A stretch of DNA of 64,000 nt, taken from contig CM061919.1 in assembly GCA_031002005.1 (NCBI GenBank), positions 177,427,121-177,491,120 of the forward strand. Reading direction: 5' to 3'. This DNA comes from Vandiemenella viatica. Lineage: Eukaryota; Arthropoda; Insecta; Orthoptera; Morabidae. The position numbers and the translations under genes were made by a program. Below the pieces are notes generated by a model. That model searched no databases, had not been told where the DNA came from, and saw only the letters and a program-made list of their open reading frames with translations. Positions 45,370-55,640 of the stretch are shown one piece after another (the stretch's first letter is position 1; the number at the start of each line of letters is the position of its first letter).

Positions 45370-46623
45370 AAGGGTTTATATGTAGAGGAAGAAATAAAGG
45401 AGATAAAAGAAAAATTTGAATGTGGCATAACTGTTCAGGGAGAAAAAATCATTATGCTACGATTTGCTGTTGAGATTGTCCTGCTAGCGGAACAAACTGA
45501 AGATATTGGCAAGTTATTGGATGTCATGAACAAAAATACTGAAGGAAGCCAAGACCAGAACAAGACAAGGGACAAAATGTAGCATAAATACTAGCAATAA
45601 TAGTAGATTAGATATAAAAATAGGACCGGATGTGATAGGATATGATAGGATGTGATAGGAGAAGTAAGTAAATTCTGTTAGGGGGCATCCACAAATTGCG
45701 TGAGGTGTTTTTCCGGATTTCCAGCCCCCCCCCCTCTAGTGAGACTTCGTGAGATCTGGCCCGCCCCCCCCCCCCCTCTGGTGAGATCTGGTCCGTGAGA
45801 CCTCCTCCCCCCTAAAAAACACCCTCGCAACTTTTTGAGACCCTTTTTTTTAGATCTCACCCTTCCAAAATCCGGTTACAACCCCACTTTTTGACGAAAT
45901 ACCCCCCTAAAATTGACTTTCGCCTAATTTGTAGAGCTTTTTTTTTAAGCTCTACAGTACAACAATTTTTTTCCAAAACCTCACGTGAGATTTCCGTAAA
46001 CCCCCCTCCCCCCTTTGGTGACATTTCGCCGGACCCTCCCCCCCTTATTTCACTTCACGTAATTTATGGACGCCCCCTTACGCAGGAAGTAAAATTACCA
46101 CTTAAGGCCGAAGCAGGAATAGAGTTGAAAACAGATTATCACTAGCAAATAGAGCCTTATGAAAAAGAGAAATCTTTTAGTTTCAAATATTGATCTAGGG
46201 CTCAGAAAGAAAGATTCAAAATACTGTGGAACACAGCCCTTTATAGTAGTTAAGCATAGACTTTAAGAATGAAAATGGAAGAATTTAAATTGTGGTGCTG
46301 TAGAAAGATGCTGAAAATTGGATGCTCACATAAAGTACGAAATAAACGCTTTTTGGAGATGATGGGTGGGGAAAGAAGTTTGTGGAAGAGTTTTACAGTA
46401 AGAAGAGGTATTTTGAGACATGCGGCATTAGTCAATTTTTTATTGGAGGGAACAATCGAACAGTCGAAGGTAAGAACTATAAAGGAAGAAAGAGATTAGA
46501 ATATATAAGGCAGATAATTGAGAACATGGGTTGTAAGAGATACGAGTATGTTGAAACGAAGAAATCAGCACAAGATAGGAAGAAATGGAGCATTGCATCA
46601 AACCAATCAAGAGACTGATGACA
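45370..46623 (+). pseudogene. RTE/L2-like LINE fragment, interrupted by a MITE
   Basis: Same family as the copies at 12350 and 36267. Readable parts are EEIKEIKEKFECGITVQGEK, then IMLRFAVEIVLLAEQTEDIG, in which FADD has become FAVE, so the catalytic Asp pair is lost. Further along are IGPDVIG, and beyond the MITE ALWKLWCCRKMLK-like EFKLWCCRKMLKIG, KVRNKRFLEMMGGERSLWKS, and RKRLEYIRQIIENMGCKRYE. It ends with ACCAATCAAGAGACTGATGACAG and a T/A-rich tail. Many shifts. Confidence 0.82.
45681..46077. mobile_element. 397-bp PIF/Harbinger-like MITE inside the LINE
   Basis: The ends GGGGGCATCCACAAATTGCG and the complement of CGTAATTTATGGACGCCCCC are inverted repeats of about 27 bp with a few mismatches. 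TTA flanks both sides (45678-45680 and 46078-46080), the 3-bp duplication typical of PIF/Harbinger. Removing the element and one TTA restores the LINE reading seen in its relatives, which confirms the boundaries. The interior is C-rich with several runs of 9 or more C. Confidence 0.88.
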
Positions 46624-46854
46624 GGTTTTTTTTTAAATTATGGCTTTACTCCTCGTCGACGGCTAAGGTAATTAGAGGCTGGATGGGACTGGGGACAAGG
46701 AACGGGAAGGAATTCGACCATGGCCTTTTTGAAGGAAGCATCCTGACATTCGCCTGGAGTGATTCGCGGAACCATGGAAAACCCAAATCTGGATGCCCGG
46801 ACAGGGACCCGAATGCGAGGCCAGAACGTTAACCGTTCACCCACCACGCTCGGT
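46624..46854 (-). mobile_element. SINE family A inserted at the LINE 3' end
   Basis: The complement of the SINE tail, CTCGTCGACGGCTAAGG, begins after a T run. The copy ends at the head complement ACCCACCACGCTCGGT. The 10-bp duplication ACTGATGACA lies at 46614-46623 and 46855-46864; the left copy is the last part of the LINE. Part of the B-box region is deleted. Confidence 0.93.
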
Positions 46855-46864
46855 ACTGATGACA

Positions 46865-47084
46865 ACGAGGGGGAGGGGGAGGGGGAGGCAAAGTCGTCTA
46901 TATCTACACCCTTACTCTGCAATTCACAAGTATTGTTGGTGGCAGAGGGTGTTTTACAACAAAACTATGTATGTGCATCCCAGGCCCGAAAGAACGGCAT
47001 CTTATTTCGCTAATCTTATTTCTCCTATCATTGGAACCTGAATAGGTTGGGGGACGAAGTATTACTTTACACACAAAAATGAAA
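46865..47084. other. No recognised feature
   Basis: A GGGGGAGGGGGAGGGGGAGG purine tract follows the SINE at about 46870. Otherwise unassigned. Confidence 0.3.
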
Positions 47085-47400
47085 GAAATAATCGCATAGT
47101 CACCTGTCTGCCCACCCCAGTCCATGTATCATTTCTGTGACGCTTTCATAAAGACTGTGGCAAGCAGTCTCGAATTGAGCGGTTCTTCTCCGTACTTTCG
47201 CTATTGTGTCAATCGTTCCCTTGCTCGAGAGTTTTGTACGCTATTTCATTTGTATGAGAGTTGCAATTCTTCAGAATATGACCTATGAATAGTAATCTAG
47301 GATTAACCTTCCTACGACGGAAGTTATGTGCAGGTCCCATTTCATTTTGCTTTGTACTATTACGCCCAAATACTTCAAAGAATGTTCACTAACTTTATGA
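47085..47400 (-). pseudogene. LINE reverse transcriptase thumb-region fragment
   Basis: The minus strand can be read in pieces as YLGVIVQSKMKWDLHITSVV, GHILKNCNSHTNEIAYKTL, RRRTAQFETACHSLYESVTE and MIHGLGWADR. These correspond to the conserved YLGV, W..HI, KEIAYKTLVRP, RRAARF and SVTEM...LGW blocks of Jockey/CR1-like reverse transcriptases. About five stops or shifts occur, so it is old. Its divergence from the CR1 copies here suggests another lineage. Confidence 0.6.
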
Positions 47401-48052
47401 ATACTATTGTTTTTTCAGCTCATCCAGAATGCTTCCAACAACATTGGAATCGAAGTAGCGCCTACCATGGAAAGAAATATTTTTCGAGAACTGCAATTAT
47501 GAATTCGAAAGATGATTTTTGGAACGCTATTTTAAATTGAGTAACATAGAATCTTTTGGACTTAACTGAACTGTGTTATGTCAATGTAGGTGAGGAAGAG
47601 TGAAATATGGTTGGTCCTACATTGTATTAACTCAGTATATTTTGATGCAAGTACTGACAAGTCCTTTAAAGTACAAATATCTTCCCATCTTACATATAAC
47701 GTGTTGTACCTGCATTAGAAATATGAAAGTGATGGACTAAGTTGTCTCAGAGTGATTTTATGAAAAAACACTAGATGCAACAAACAAATACTCATACAAA
47801 TGATAGGAACATGACCGCCGAAATTACTGGCTTCGGTTTTCAGTGGTTAAGTATCCATGATATTTAGTCTAGGTTAGCAACCTGTTTTGCCAAAATGGAT
47901 AATTTTAACAACTCTAATACATTTTAACCCCCGAAAGTAATTTTTCAACTTTTTTCTGTTGTTTATTTTTTGCATGGAAGCTTTATTGGGCTGTAAATGA
48001 CACTGACGGGAAAGAAATGTGCGGTTACAAAAGATGCCTATTTTTCTTTCTT
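47401..48052. other. AT-rich, nothing recognised
   Basis: Short frames only and no repeat family seen. Confidence 0.3.
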
Positions 48053-48285
48053 GCGGCTTTATGCCTCGTCGCCATCTATGTCATTATAGGAGGAGAGAGA
48101 TTGAGTGTAAGAAACGAAAAGGAATTCGTCCGTGGTCTTTTGAAGAAATCGTCCCGGCATTTGCCTGTATTGATTTCTAAAAACAATGAAAAGCCGAAAT
48201 CTGGATGTAAAGACGGGTATTTGAACCTGCGTTCTTCCCAACACCAGGCCAGAGCGCTTCAACGCACCAGCGGGCTCGTTTGCAG
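48053..48285 (-). mobile_element. SINE family A, diverged copy
   Basis: The plus strand reads GCGGCTTTATGCCTCGTCGC (tail complement), GGAATTCGTCCGTGGTCTTT, CCGGCATTTGCCTG and GGGTATTTGAACC (decayed B-box complement), ending near ACGCACCAGCGGGCTCG. Substitutions are frequent, so it is one of the older copies. Confidence 0.8.
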
Positions 48286-48543
48286 AATATCACGGGGAGA
48301 TCTTGTCACAAATTATGACTCAATGAACTCGTATAATCTTTGGATGTACTTGACGAAACGATGGGATATATTGATATAATGTATCTAGCTGGTCTTCAAA
48401 TTGCGTTGCTTAATATTAGAGGGAAGTAAAGTAGATACAAACCATGCCAAAGTGCAGCAAACAGATTTAACGGGATATCAGATACAATAGACAAATTGGG
48501 AATGAAATGGGAAACTTCAGACATGGTAGGAAGTATATCTAGA
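48286..48543. other. No recognised feature
   Basis: Short unassigned interval between a SINE and a MITE. Confidence 0.3.
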
Positions 48544-48551
48544 ATCTAGAT

Positions 48552-48957
48552 CGGGGGTGGCCAATCCAAATGATCTTGCAGGCCACTACATAACTCCACG
48601 GGCCGCATATAAAATTATATATCTCCATATTAGATTTAGACCCACTATAGACATTTTTTTGGAGTGAAAAGTTGAAACATAATTAGTTATTATTATCGTG
48701 TTTACTATTATTATTACATGTAAACATAGATAATATAATAATAATGTCACTAAACGCACATTTTAAAGAAATATAACACTAAAAAATTATATATAAAAGT
48801 AAATAAACATAAATGAAATAAATTTTGAAAATATGGATGCACAAACAATGTATTGTTCAATAATTTGGCCATTATTTAATAAATATATTTTGTAAAAGTG
48901 TGATGAATCTCGCGGGCCAGAAAAAATTGAAGGTGGGCTACGGGTTGGCCACCCATG
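48552..48957. mobile_element. 406-bp non-autonomous hAT element
   Basis: The ends CGGGGGTGGCCAA and TTGGCCACCCATG form inverted repeats. The flanks carry a perfect 8-bp duplication, ATCTAGAT (48544-48551 and 48958-48965). GCAGGCC and CGGGCC motifs lie just inside both ends. The centre is very AT-rich and non-coding. The exact duplication suggests a fairly recent insertion. Confidence 0.94.
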
Positions 48958-48965
48958 ATCTAGAT

Positions 48966-49942
48966 CATACGAGTCTAAACGAGTGGCTGCCCTCGCAACA
49001 GTACAGAGTACAACCATTTTTTGCACGATCTAAGGAATAAGAAACTGGACGTACGCCTATAACTAACTATTCATATAAATCTCTCGGAATACGGCAATGA
49101 GACGCAAGGAATGGTAAATAACAACGATGAAAGCGTCCCCTATCACGAAATTAATTGTGGATTGCCCAAAGTAGGTGCAGATATTCACTGAAATTAAATA
49201 CGTGCCGAAAATGCCTGATAAGCCTTTGAACAACTATGCTATGGGGATGATGTTTGATGACTAATTTTATGGTAGATGTGTCTGTTTTTTATTTTCTGTC
49301 TTACAAACCAAACACGAACGTTTTATTCTTTTGAGAAATCAACAATTCTATTTACTTTTTTTTTAAAAAAAAGAGAAAGAGGATACTACTCATATTTGCA
49401 GATAAACGAAGTAAAATAAGGTAGTTTTACATTCTGCTAGGCAAAAAGAGAAATTTCTTTCTGAAACGCATTTAATGTTAGGTATTAAACCTTACAGCCA
49501 ACGATTCCTCAATTTCAATTCCAGTTACAGTAAAAAATCGCAATAATACCACAAATCAAATACGGGTGTCCCAGAACTTGAAGTTATCGTGGCTTTGTTA
49601 CTGTGTGACTCCAGTCTCGTTTGTAACATGATATTTAATTATTATTATTATTATTATTTTTACGCTAAGTAGCGAAGAAACCATATATCAATATGCTTAT
49701 TAACATCCATCCATGACAGTAGGGGGATAATGTTATTTCACTGTTATTCATTAACGTTTTTCGTTTTCTTTACTGGAGTTCCATTTTAAAATTTCAAACT
49801 GTTATTCAATAACGTTTTTGGTTTCCTTATTGGAGTTCCTTTTTAACATTTCAAATTTAGGCTTATATTGGAGGAACTATAACAACAGTATGTATAATTC
49901 TAACAACAAACAAAAATGTTCCTTAGGATGACATAAAAATAA
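48966..49942. other. No recognised gene
   Basis: Contains a direct duplication near 49740-49860 (CTGTTATTCAATAACGTTTT and a similar copy about 60 bp apart) and a TTATTATTATTATT tract near 49640. Confidence 0.4.
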
Positions 49943-50320
49943 ATTGTGAAATGAATCACAGCCAACCTGTTGCAATATTCATTGAATTTATTGTTTACCG
50001 GTTTCGACTCTCGTTAAGGGAGTTTTCTTCAGAACCTGTGTATATTGTACATTATTAGTGCATTTGGTGTTAAGCATGGAGTTATATACATGAAAGTTTG
50101 TTCATACTCACTTGTTAAAAAGTATTACATAAATCTAATACTTTTTAACAAGTGTGTATGCACAAACTTTCATGTATATAACTCCAAGCTTAACACCAAA
50201 TGCACTAATAATGTACAATATCCACAGGTTCTGAAGAAGACTCCCTTAAGGCGAGTCAAAACCGGTAAACAATAAATTCAATGAATATTGCAACAGGTTG
50301 GCTGTGATTCATTTTACAAT
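49943..50320. repeat. Palindrome with 185-bp arms
   Basis: The left arm (49943-50127) and right arm (50136-50320) are close to exact inverses around an 8-bp loop. Outer ends read ATTGTGAAATGAATCACAGC and its near complement. Each arm contains CTGAAGA, a short hairpin ending GAGTC, then GAAA (AAAA in the right arm) and CCGGTAAACAATAAATTC. Non-coding. No target duplication is clear. It could extrude a cruciform or, when transcribed, a long hairpin. Confidence 0.92.
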
Positions 50321-51099
50321 TGAAGAAATACCGTTGCTGTTGATACTGCAATGCTCAAGATAAAAATAAATGTTGTAAAGTGAAGAGTGACATTACAATG
50401 TATTCTATCATTTATATCTTAAGCAAATTATTTTTTTTTTTCATTTATTTAGTGTGTGAATCGTGCTTAATATATCAAATATGAACTTGCATGGACAGCA
50501 AATGATGAGAATAGCACGAAAGGTAACCCAGGTCGCAGAACATAGATGGGGAAATTCAACAGTGGGACATTTGGTCAGAAGCATTACTGGTGCCTCGCGC
50601 TGAAACTGGATTAGCATGGTTCACCGCTCGGCAAGTAACATACACTCGACTTCGATATCGTCAAATGACATATCCAGAGACTTCACAACGCCGGCTGCAA
50701 ACATAGCACGTGTTGTCTTAGGCCACTAGGTCACTAACAGAAGGGCGATTGGAGGTCCCGCAATCACTATACCCGGTTCACTCCATACTGGCGGCTCTCA
50801 AGGTCTTGTTCCCCTGGACCCGCTATTTACTCACCACTCCCACCCTCCCTACCTCTCCGAGCTGACCACTGTGTCCATATAGACGAATGGTTAATTTCTT
50901 TTTTACATGTAGAGGTAAGTGCATGGAGTGGGAATAGCAACCGCCAGTGAAAGTCCCTTCAAAATCTGTTCACACCATAAATATTTTGTACATCATATAT
51001 ATTATATTTCTATAAGTTTTTTTTTTTTTTACAAGCCAATAATGAGGTATCATTTTAAAGATCTCCGCTTTATTTATATCTTATATCTTTAAACGAGCA
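50321..51099. other. No recognised gene
   Basis: A less AT-rich block at 50500-50880 shows no coding similarity. A pyrimidine-rich CACCACTCCCACCCTCCC tract lies near 50830. T12 near 51019. Confidence 0.3.
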
Positions 51100-51104
51100 A
51101 TTCT

Positions 51105-52690
51105 TGTATATATATATATATATTTCGGATTTCGGAATGGCTGTGACGATTTGGATGAAATTTGGTATTTAGATAATATTTTGACTTTTAAGATTACCTG
51201 AATAGTTGTCTTCCCTACTAAAAAGCGAGTTTACAAAATATGAACAATTTTGTCACTCCGTATATCGAAAACGGCACTAGCGCCATCTCGTAGACAATTC
51301 AGGTACCAGAAAGCCTACAAATAGAGTTTCTTTGATTCCAAAGAATAAGTAAACGAACAGTTCTTGTATACTGACTGACCCGTGGAAATATTAGCACTGC
51401 AAGTTCAATTGTAAAACATTTAAAAAGAAAGATAATTAAAAATTTATCAATGGTTTTATCAGAGGTGATAACTTTACAGAAACTTCTTTGAAATTAATAT
51501 TACCGGTACCAGTTATAAAGTAATCATCGTTTACTTTTTGACTATAAATAGTGGTTGTTAGTTAGCCATTAAATACTACCACCTTAATTATAAAACATCT
51601 TTCGATTTTGTGTTCAATATACAAGATTTCGAGTAGAGTTTGATAATAAAGTGCATAATTAAATATTAATACATCTACAAATTCCTGAAAAGCCGCGTGC
51701 GAGTGCTTTATTGTTTATAACGAAGGTTACTTCTTATGGGAATTGTTTTATTATCATTTTGAAATGCTGATCAGAAGATGTGAGATTACTGCGAGGTATG
51801 AGCATAGTTTTATCGGAGTGAATAAATATAGCACAGATGATGTTCTATTGACGTCACAACCTGATGATGAATTCTCATAGTACTCGATGAAACATATCGA
51901 AAATAAATAATAAATTTTCTTGGTTTTCGAGATATAGCATGTCAAAAATCAGTTATAGGTATAGTTCCTTGTGCTTTTGGCGACGTTTCTTTTGGTCCAG
52001 GCCGTATTTCAACCTAACAAAAACCACTAGGTACAAAATAAAACATTGAAAGTACATTTCCACCATATAGACATAGTGCTTTTGGTGGATTTTTTTCTGG
52101 TCCAGGACGGATCTAATCCTAACCTCTTCACTTTTGAGATATAATATCCCCAGAACTAAGTGAGATATCAGAAAAATAAATTCCTTATTTTCGATTTGTC
52201 TCGACGAGTTTCATACGAATTCATCAAACTTGGCTATGGCGAAATTTGTCTTCTGGTTCAGGTCGCATTTCAACCAACCACGTCAATTTTGAGATACGAT
52301 ATCTCGAGAACTAAGCGAAATATTTAAAAAAATATATTTTTTACCTTCAATTTTTCTCGTCGAGTTACATAAGAATCCATCATGAAGGGTTATCGTAGAA
52401 TCCTTTGAATCTCGCACCATTAATTAATACCAAACTGGAATTAAAATATTAATAGAATTTTTTTAAAGCTATTTGTGAGGCCGTCTCGCAAATGGATCTA
52501 GCGATTTGGATGAAATTTCACATGTAGATAACGTTTTGATTTTCAAGTTTTTAACACGATTTAAAAAAAAAAAAAAGGAGCAACTTTTGTATTTGGTTTC
52601 TCGTAAACGGCTCTAACCTCATTATGTAGAAGGTTCAGGTACCAGTAAGCCTACTGATGTTAGTTAAACTTCTCTTTGGTTAACTGTGCA
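51105..52690 (+). repeat. Patchwork of diverged direct repeats
   Basis: One unit pair lies at about 51125-51340 and 52470-52690. Both have GATTTGGATGAAATTT, then AGATAA..TTTTGA.TTT, then AA(A)CGGC and end with TTCAGGTACCAG.AAGCCTAC. Between them, 51920-52420 holds about three diverged units with GGTCCAGGCCGTATTTCAAC-like, GAGATA.GATATC and GAACTAAG.GAAATAT blocks. A CTGATGATGA...GATGAAACATATCGAAA site lies at 51863-51912. Confidence 0.6.
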
Positions 52691-52799
52691 CCTCAAAACG
52701 CCTAGGAAGCCTTCAAGCCTTATACTTTAATCAAACTTTACTCGAAATCTTGGATACTGAACAGAAATCGAAAGATACCGAGCGAAGATCGGTCACCCA

Positions 52800-53510
52800 G
52801 GTACTCATATATATTAAGAAAGGAATTTTTCGGAATTCAACCCTTAAAGGGCAAAATTATCAGTATTTATATAATGTATGGTTTTGTTTGTCACGAGTTA
52901 TTTATCTCCCTTGATATCTAACCGAAATCAATAAATGAACTATTATTTTAGAGACTATGGTTTCCGCTTTGGTCAAATCATATTTTAAGAAACAAATTTG
53001 TCGGAATTCGACCCTAAAGCGCGAATGTATCAATATTTCTACAACGCATTTTGCGTCATGAGCAATTTACCTCGTTTGATAACTAACCAACATACGTAAA
53101 TGAGGTATAATAGTAACATCATTTTAAAAAAAGGATTTTTTCGGAATTCTACCCTTAAAGGGCACAATTATCATTATTTCCGCAACATATGTTTTTGTCA
53201 CAAGCTATTTATCTCCCTTGATATCTAACCGAAAACGAGAAATGAGATATTATTTTAGAGATTAATGTCTCCGATTTGATCAAATCATATTTTAAGATAT
53301 GAATTTTTCGGAATTCGAACCTTAAATGGCAAAAACTATAATTATTTCCGTAACTTTTTTCATTATGAGCCATTTATCTCCCCAAATATCTAACCGAAAT
53401 AGATGAATGTACTATCTTATTAAAGATTAAGGTCCTCTGCTTTGGTCACATTATTTCCGAAGAGCGAAATTTTTCGGAAGTTGACTCTTAAAGGGCAAAA
53501 GTAATAACTG
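52800..53510 (+). repeat. Tandem repeat, about 140-171-bp units, five copies
   Basis: The block TTTTTCGGAATTC.ACCCTTAAAGGGC recurs with CGGAATTC at 52831, 53002, 53142 and 53309 and a CGGAAGTT variant at 53475. Spacings are 171, 140, 167 and 166 bp. Each unit also carries TATTTATCTCCC..GATATCTAACCGAAAT. No coding capacity. Confidence 0.85.
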
Positions 53511-53864
53511 TGAAAGTCATGAAGATGAGACAGTTTACAGCCAAGCTGCTACATTGCAGTAGCACATATCACAGAGATTAATAAACTGCTTCACTGGCGT
53601 CGACTTATGTACGTATTACACTAAACAATTAAAACAAATGAAGCGCACTTCTTTCATCGTATTACAAACCCCCATTCTTACTATTAATTTTACTGGTGAA
53701 ATTTTCGCATGGGTCATCTAATAATTTATTTATATTTGTTAATAGATGAAAAAGCTGAAATTGTGTCATATTCCAAAACATTATTCAAGAACATTCTAGA
53801 ACATTTTAATACATCCAATAACATTCTAGTATATTCAAGAATATTCCAAAGGTTTTTTTTAGAT

Positions 53865-54394
53865 CACTTTGGTAGGAAATAAGAAAATGCCATCGGGCGG
53901 CCACTTCCAATCACCATATCTCCCACGACCTTACAGCTAACGACATGCAACCATAATAATGCACAATGAGAGACTCCAGGATACTACAACAAACAAACAA
54001 CGGCGGTCTGCGCTAGGTAGCTGTGGCTGTAAAGTGAAATTTAGTGACACACACGTCTTTGGTCGAATATGAAAATGCCACAGGTTGACCACTGTCAAAC
54101 AACATATCTCCCACTCCCCCCCCCCCCCCCCCCCCAAGATACCATAGTGCACGATGCTAGACTCCACTCTACTACAACACACAAGAACCAGTGATTTGCG
54201 CTAGGTTTATGTGGCTGCAAAGTGAAATTTAGGGAAACACATATCTTTGGTCGAAATATGAAAATGTCCTAGATTAACCAGCATATCTCCCACATCCCTA
54301 CAGCTACCAACTTGCAGCCACGTTGTGCACAATGGGAGACCTCACACAAACACTAGGTAGTGGAGGCTGTAGAGGGAAATATAGGAACAAACAC

Positions 54395-54395
<1 letters not shown>
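53865..54395 (+). repeat. Tandem repeat of about 190-bp units, three copies
   Basis: Each unit has TTTGGTCGAA.ATGAAAATGCC, then ACCA.CATATCTCCCAC, a CATTGTGCAC-like block, TGCGCTAGGT and GTAAAGTGAAATTTAG. Units begin near 53868, 54058 and 54245. A C19-type run near 54114-54136 interrupts the second unit. Confidence 0.8.

Positions 54396-54396
<1 letters not shown>

Positions 54397-54434
<38 letters not shown>
54397..54434. repeat. (TA)n microsatellite
   Basis: About 18 TA dinucleotides in a row close the tandem-repeat block. Confidence 0.95.
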
Positions 54435-54435
<1 letters not shown>

Positions 54436-55125
54436 ATTTTCTTACTTTCTCATCTTCTGTATTTGGCAAACGATAATATATAGTAATAAAACACTAATTT
54501 TGGTCACTGTGTCTGTCATGCTGTGACGTCAAGCAGCCAGTCTTCAATGCTGGATTAACAACGGCCAGAGATATTATTGCATAGTAGAGGTTTATTTGAT
54601 AACAGTTCTATTTAGTTAAGAATCCGCGACGGTACCAGAACACTGAAAGAAAAGTATGTATTGCATTTTAATTAACATATTAATATTATTACTGTAGTTG
54701 CTTTTATTTATTTATATTCGTCCAATATAGATTATTTCTGTAAATTCTTAACTCATAGACACGTCAGATAAAAGTTTTAATTTTCGTACAACAATGTTAG
54801 TGGATACTGATATATAGATTAGGTCAGAATGACAACTGGCAAAAGCAGAGAGAATAAGTAATTGAAGTTTTTTTTTATGAGGGCCACATTACTTTATATG
54901 AATGAAAGTGGTTCCACATTTACCGCGGTCAACTAAAACTAATGTTATGCGTCTTATCGTAAGTTTTTAATATTTATTTCAATAATCTTCGCTTTCACAG
55001 ACGCCATATTTCGGCCGCATGTGTCTATGTCAGCCGTACATACGTTGTATTGTCGATCTGAATGACGAAAAAGAAAGACGTAAGATCATAGCGTTACCGC
55101 TCAAATACCACGATCGGTCGCAGTT
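54435..55125. other. No recognised gene
   Basis: AT-rich sequence leading into a CpG island; short frames only. Confidence 0.3.
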
Positions 55126-55129
55126 GTTA

Positions 55130-55640
55130 AATGAACGCTGCACGAATTGCCGACGTGTGGTGGATTAATGTGCTTGCCGGACGCTTCGGGCTGATTTGGA
55201 CTTGGGCAGCTTGTGCACGTCATCAGGTGACAGACGTTGCTGTCGTAGGCGCGGCGCCGTCCAGACGGCGCCGTTATCGACGTTGCGGTAGGGCGGCAAC
55301 CCCCCGGCACTAAATTTCGCGGCCCGGCCGGCAGGCCAGACAGAGCGTCGCGGCGTCCCCTCCCCCTTCCTCCTCACTTCCCCGCCGCCGCCGTCTGGGC
55401 CTCCTCGGCGCGTTGGCTGCGCCGACCAAATTCCGCGACGCGGGTGGTGGGGGGGAAAAGTGGGGGCGCCCTCGTCGCGACGCCTCCGCCAATCGATGCC
55501 CGCGGTGGAGACACGTGGCCGCCACGTGGAGAATAGGTGGCGCTACAGGACAGACGCCGCATTTGACGAACCATCTGCTGACAGGATATCTTCCGCAATT
55601 CCTGCCCTTGACACAGAACATTTAATACGACGAAAATCTT
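55130..55640. promoter_or_regulatory. CpG island with paired E-boxes, candidate promoter
   Basis: About 500 bp of GC- and CpG-rich sequence, with CCGCCGCCGCCGTC, GGCGCGGCGCCG and GGCGGCAACC stretches, is unlike any repeat in the window. Two CACGTG E-boxes lie at 55512-55517 and 55523-55528, 5 bp apart. Frames are open on both strands because CpG-rich DNA has few stops, so I call no coding sequence. Strand and target gene are unknown. Confidence 0.5.

Noticed and set aside
52800..53510. CRISPR-like array of regularly spaced repeats
   Set aside because: The context is eukaryotic, the repeated blocks extend across the whole unit, and spacers are not unique. It is an ordinary tandem repeat.
54397..54434. 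Possible Helitron or regulatory TA end
   Set aside because: It is a plain TA microsatellite.
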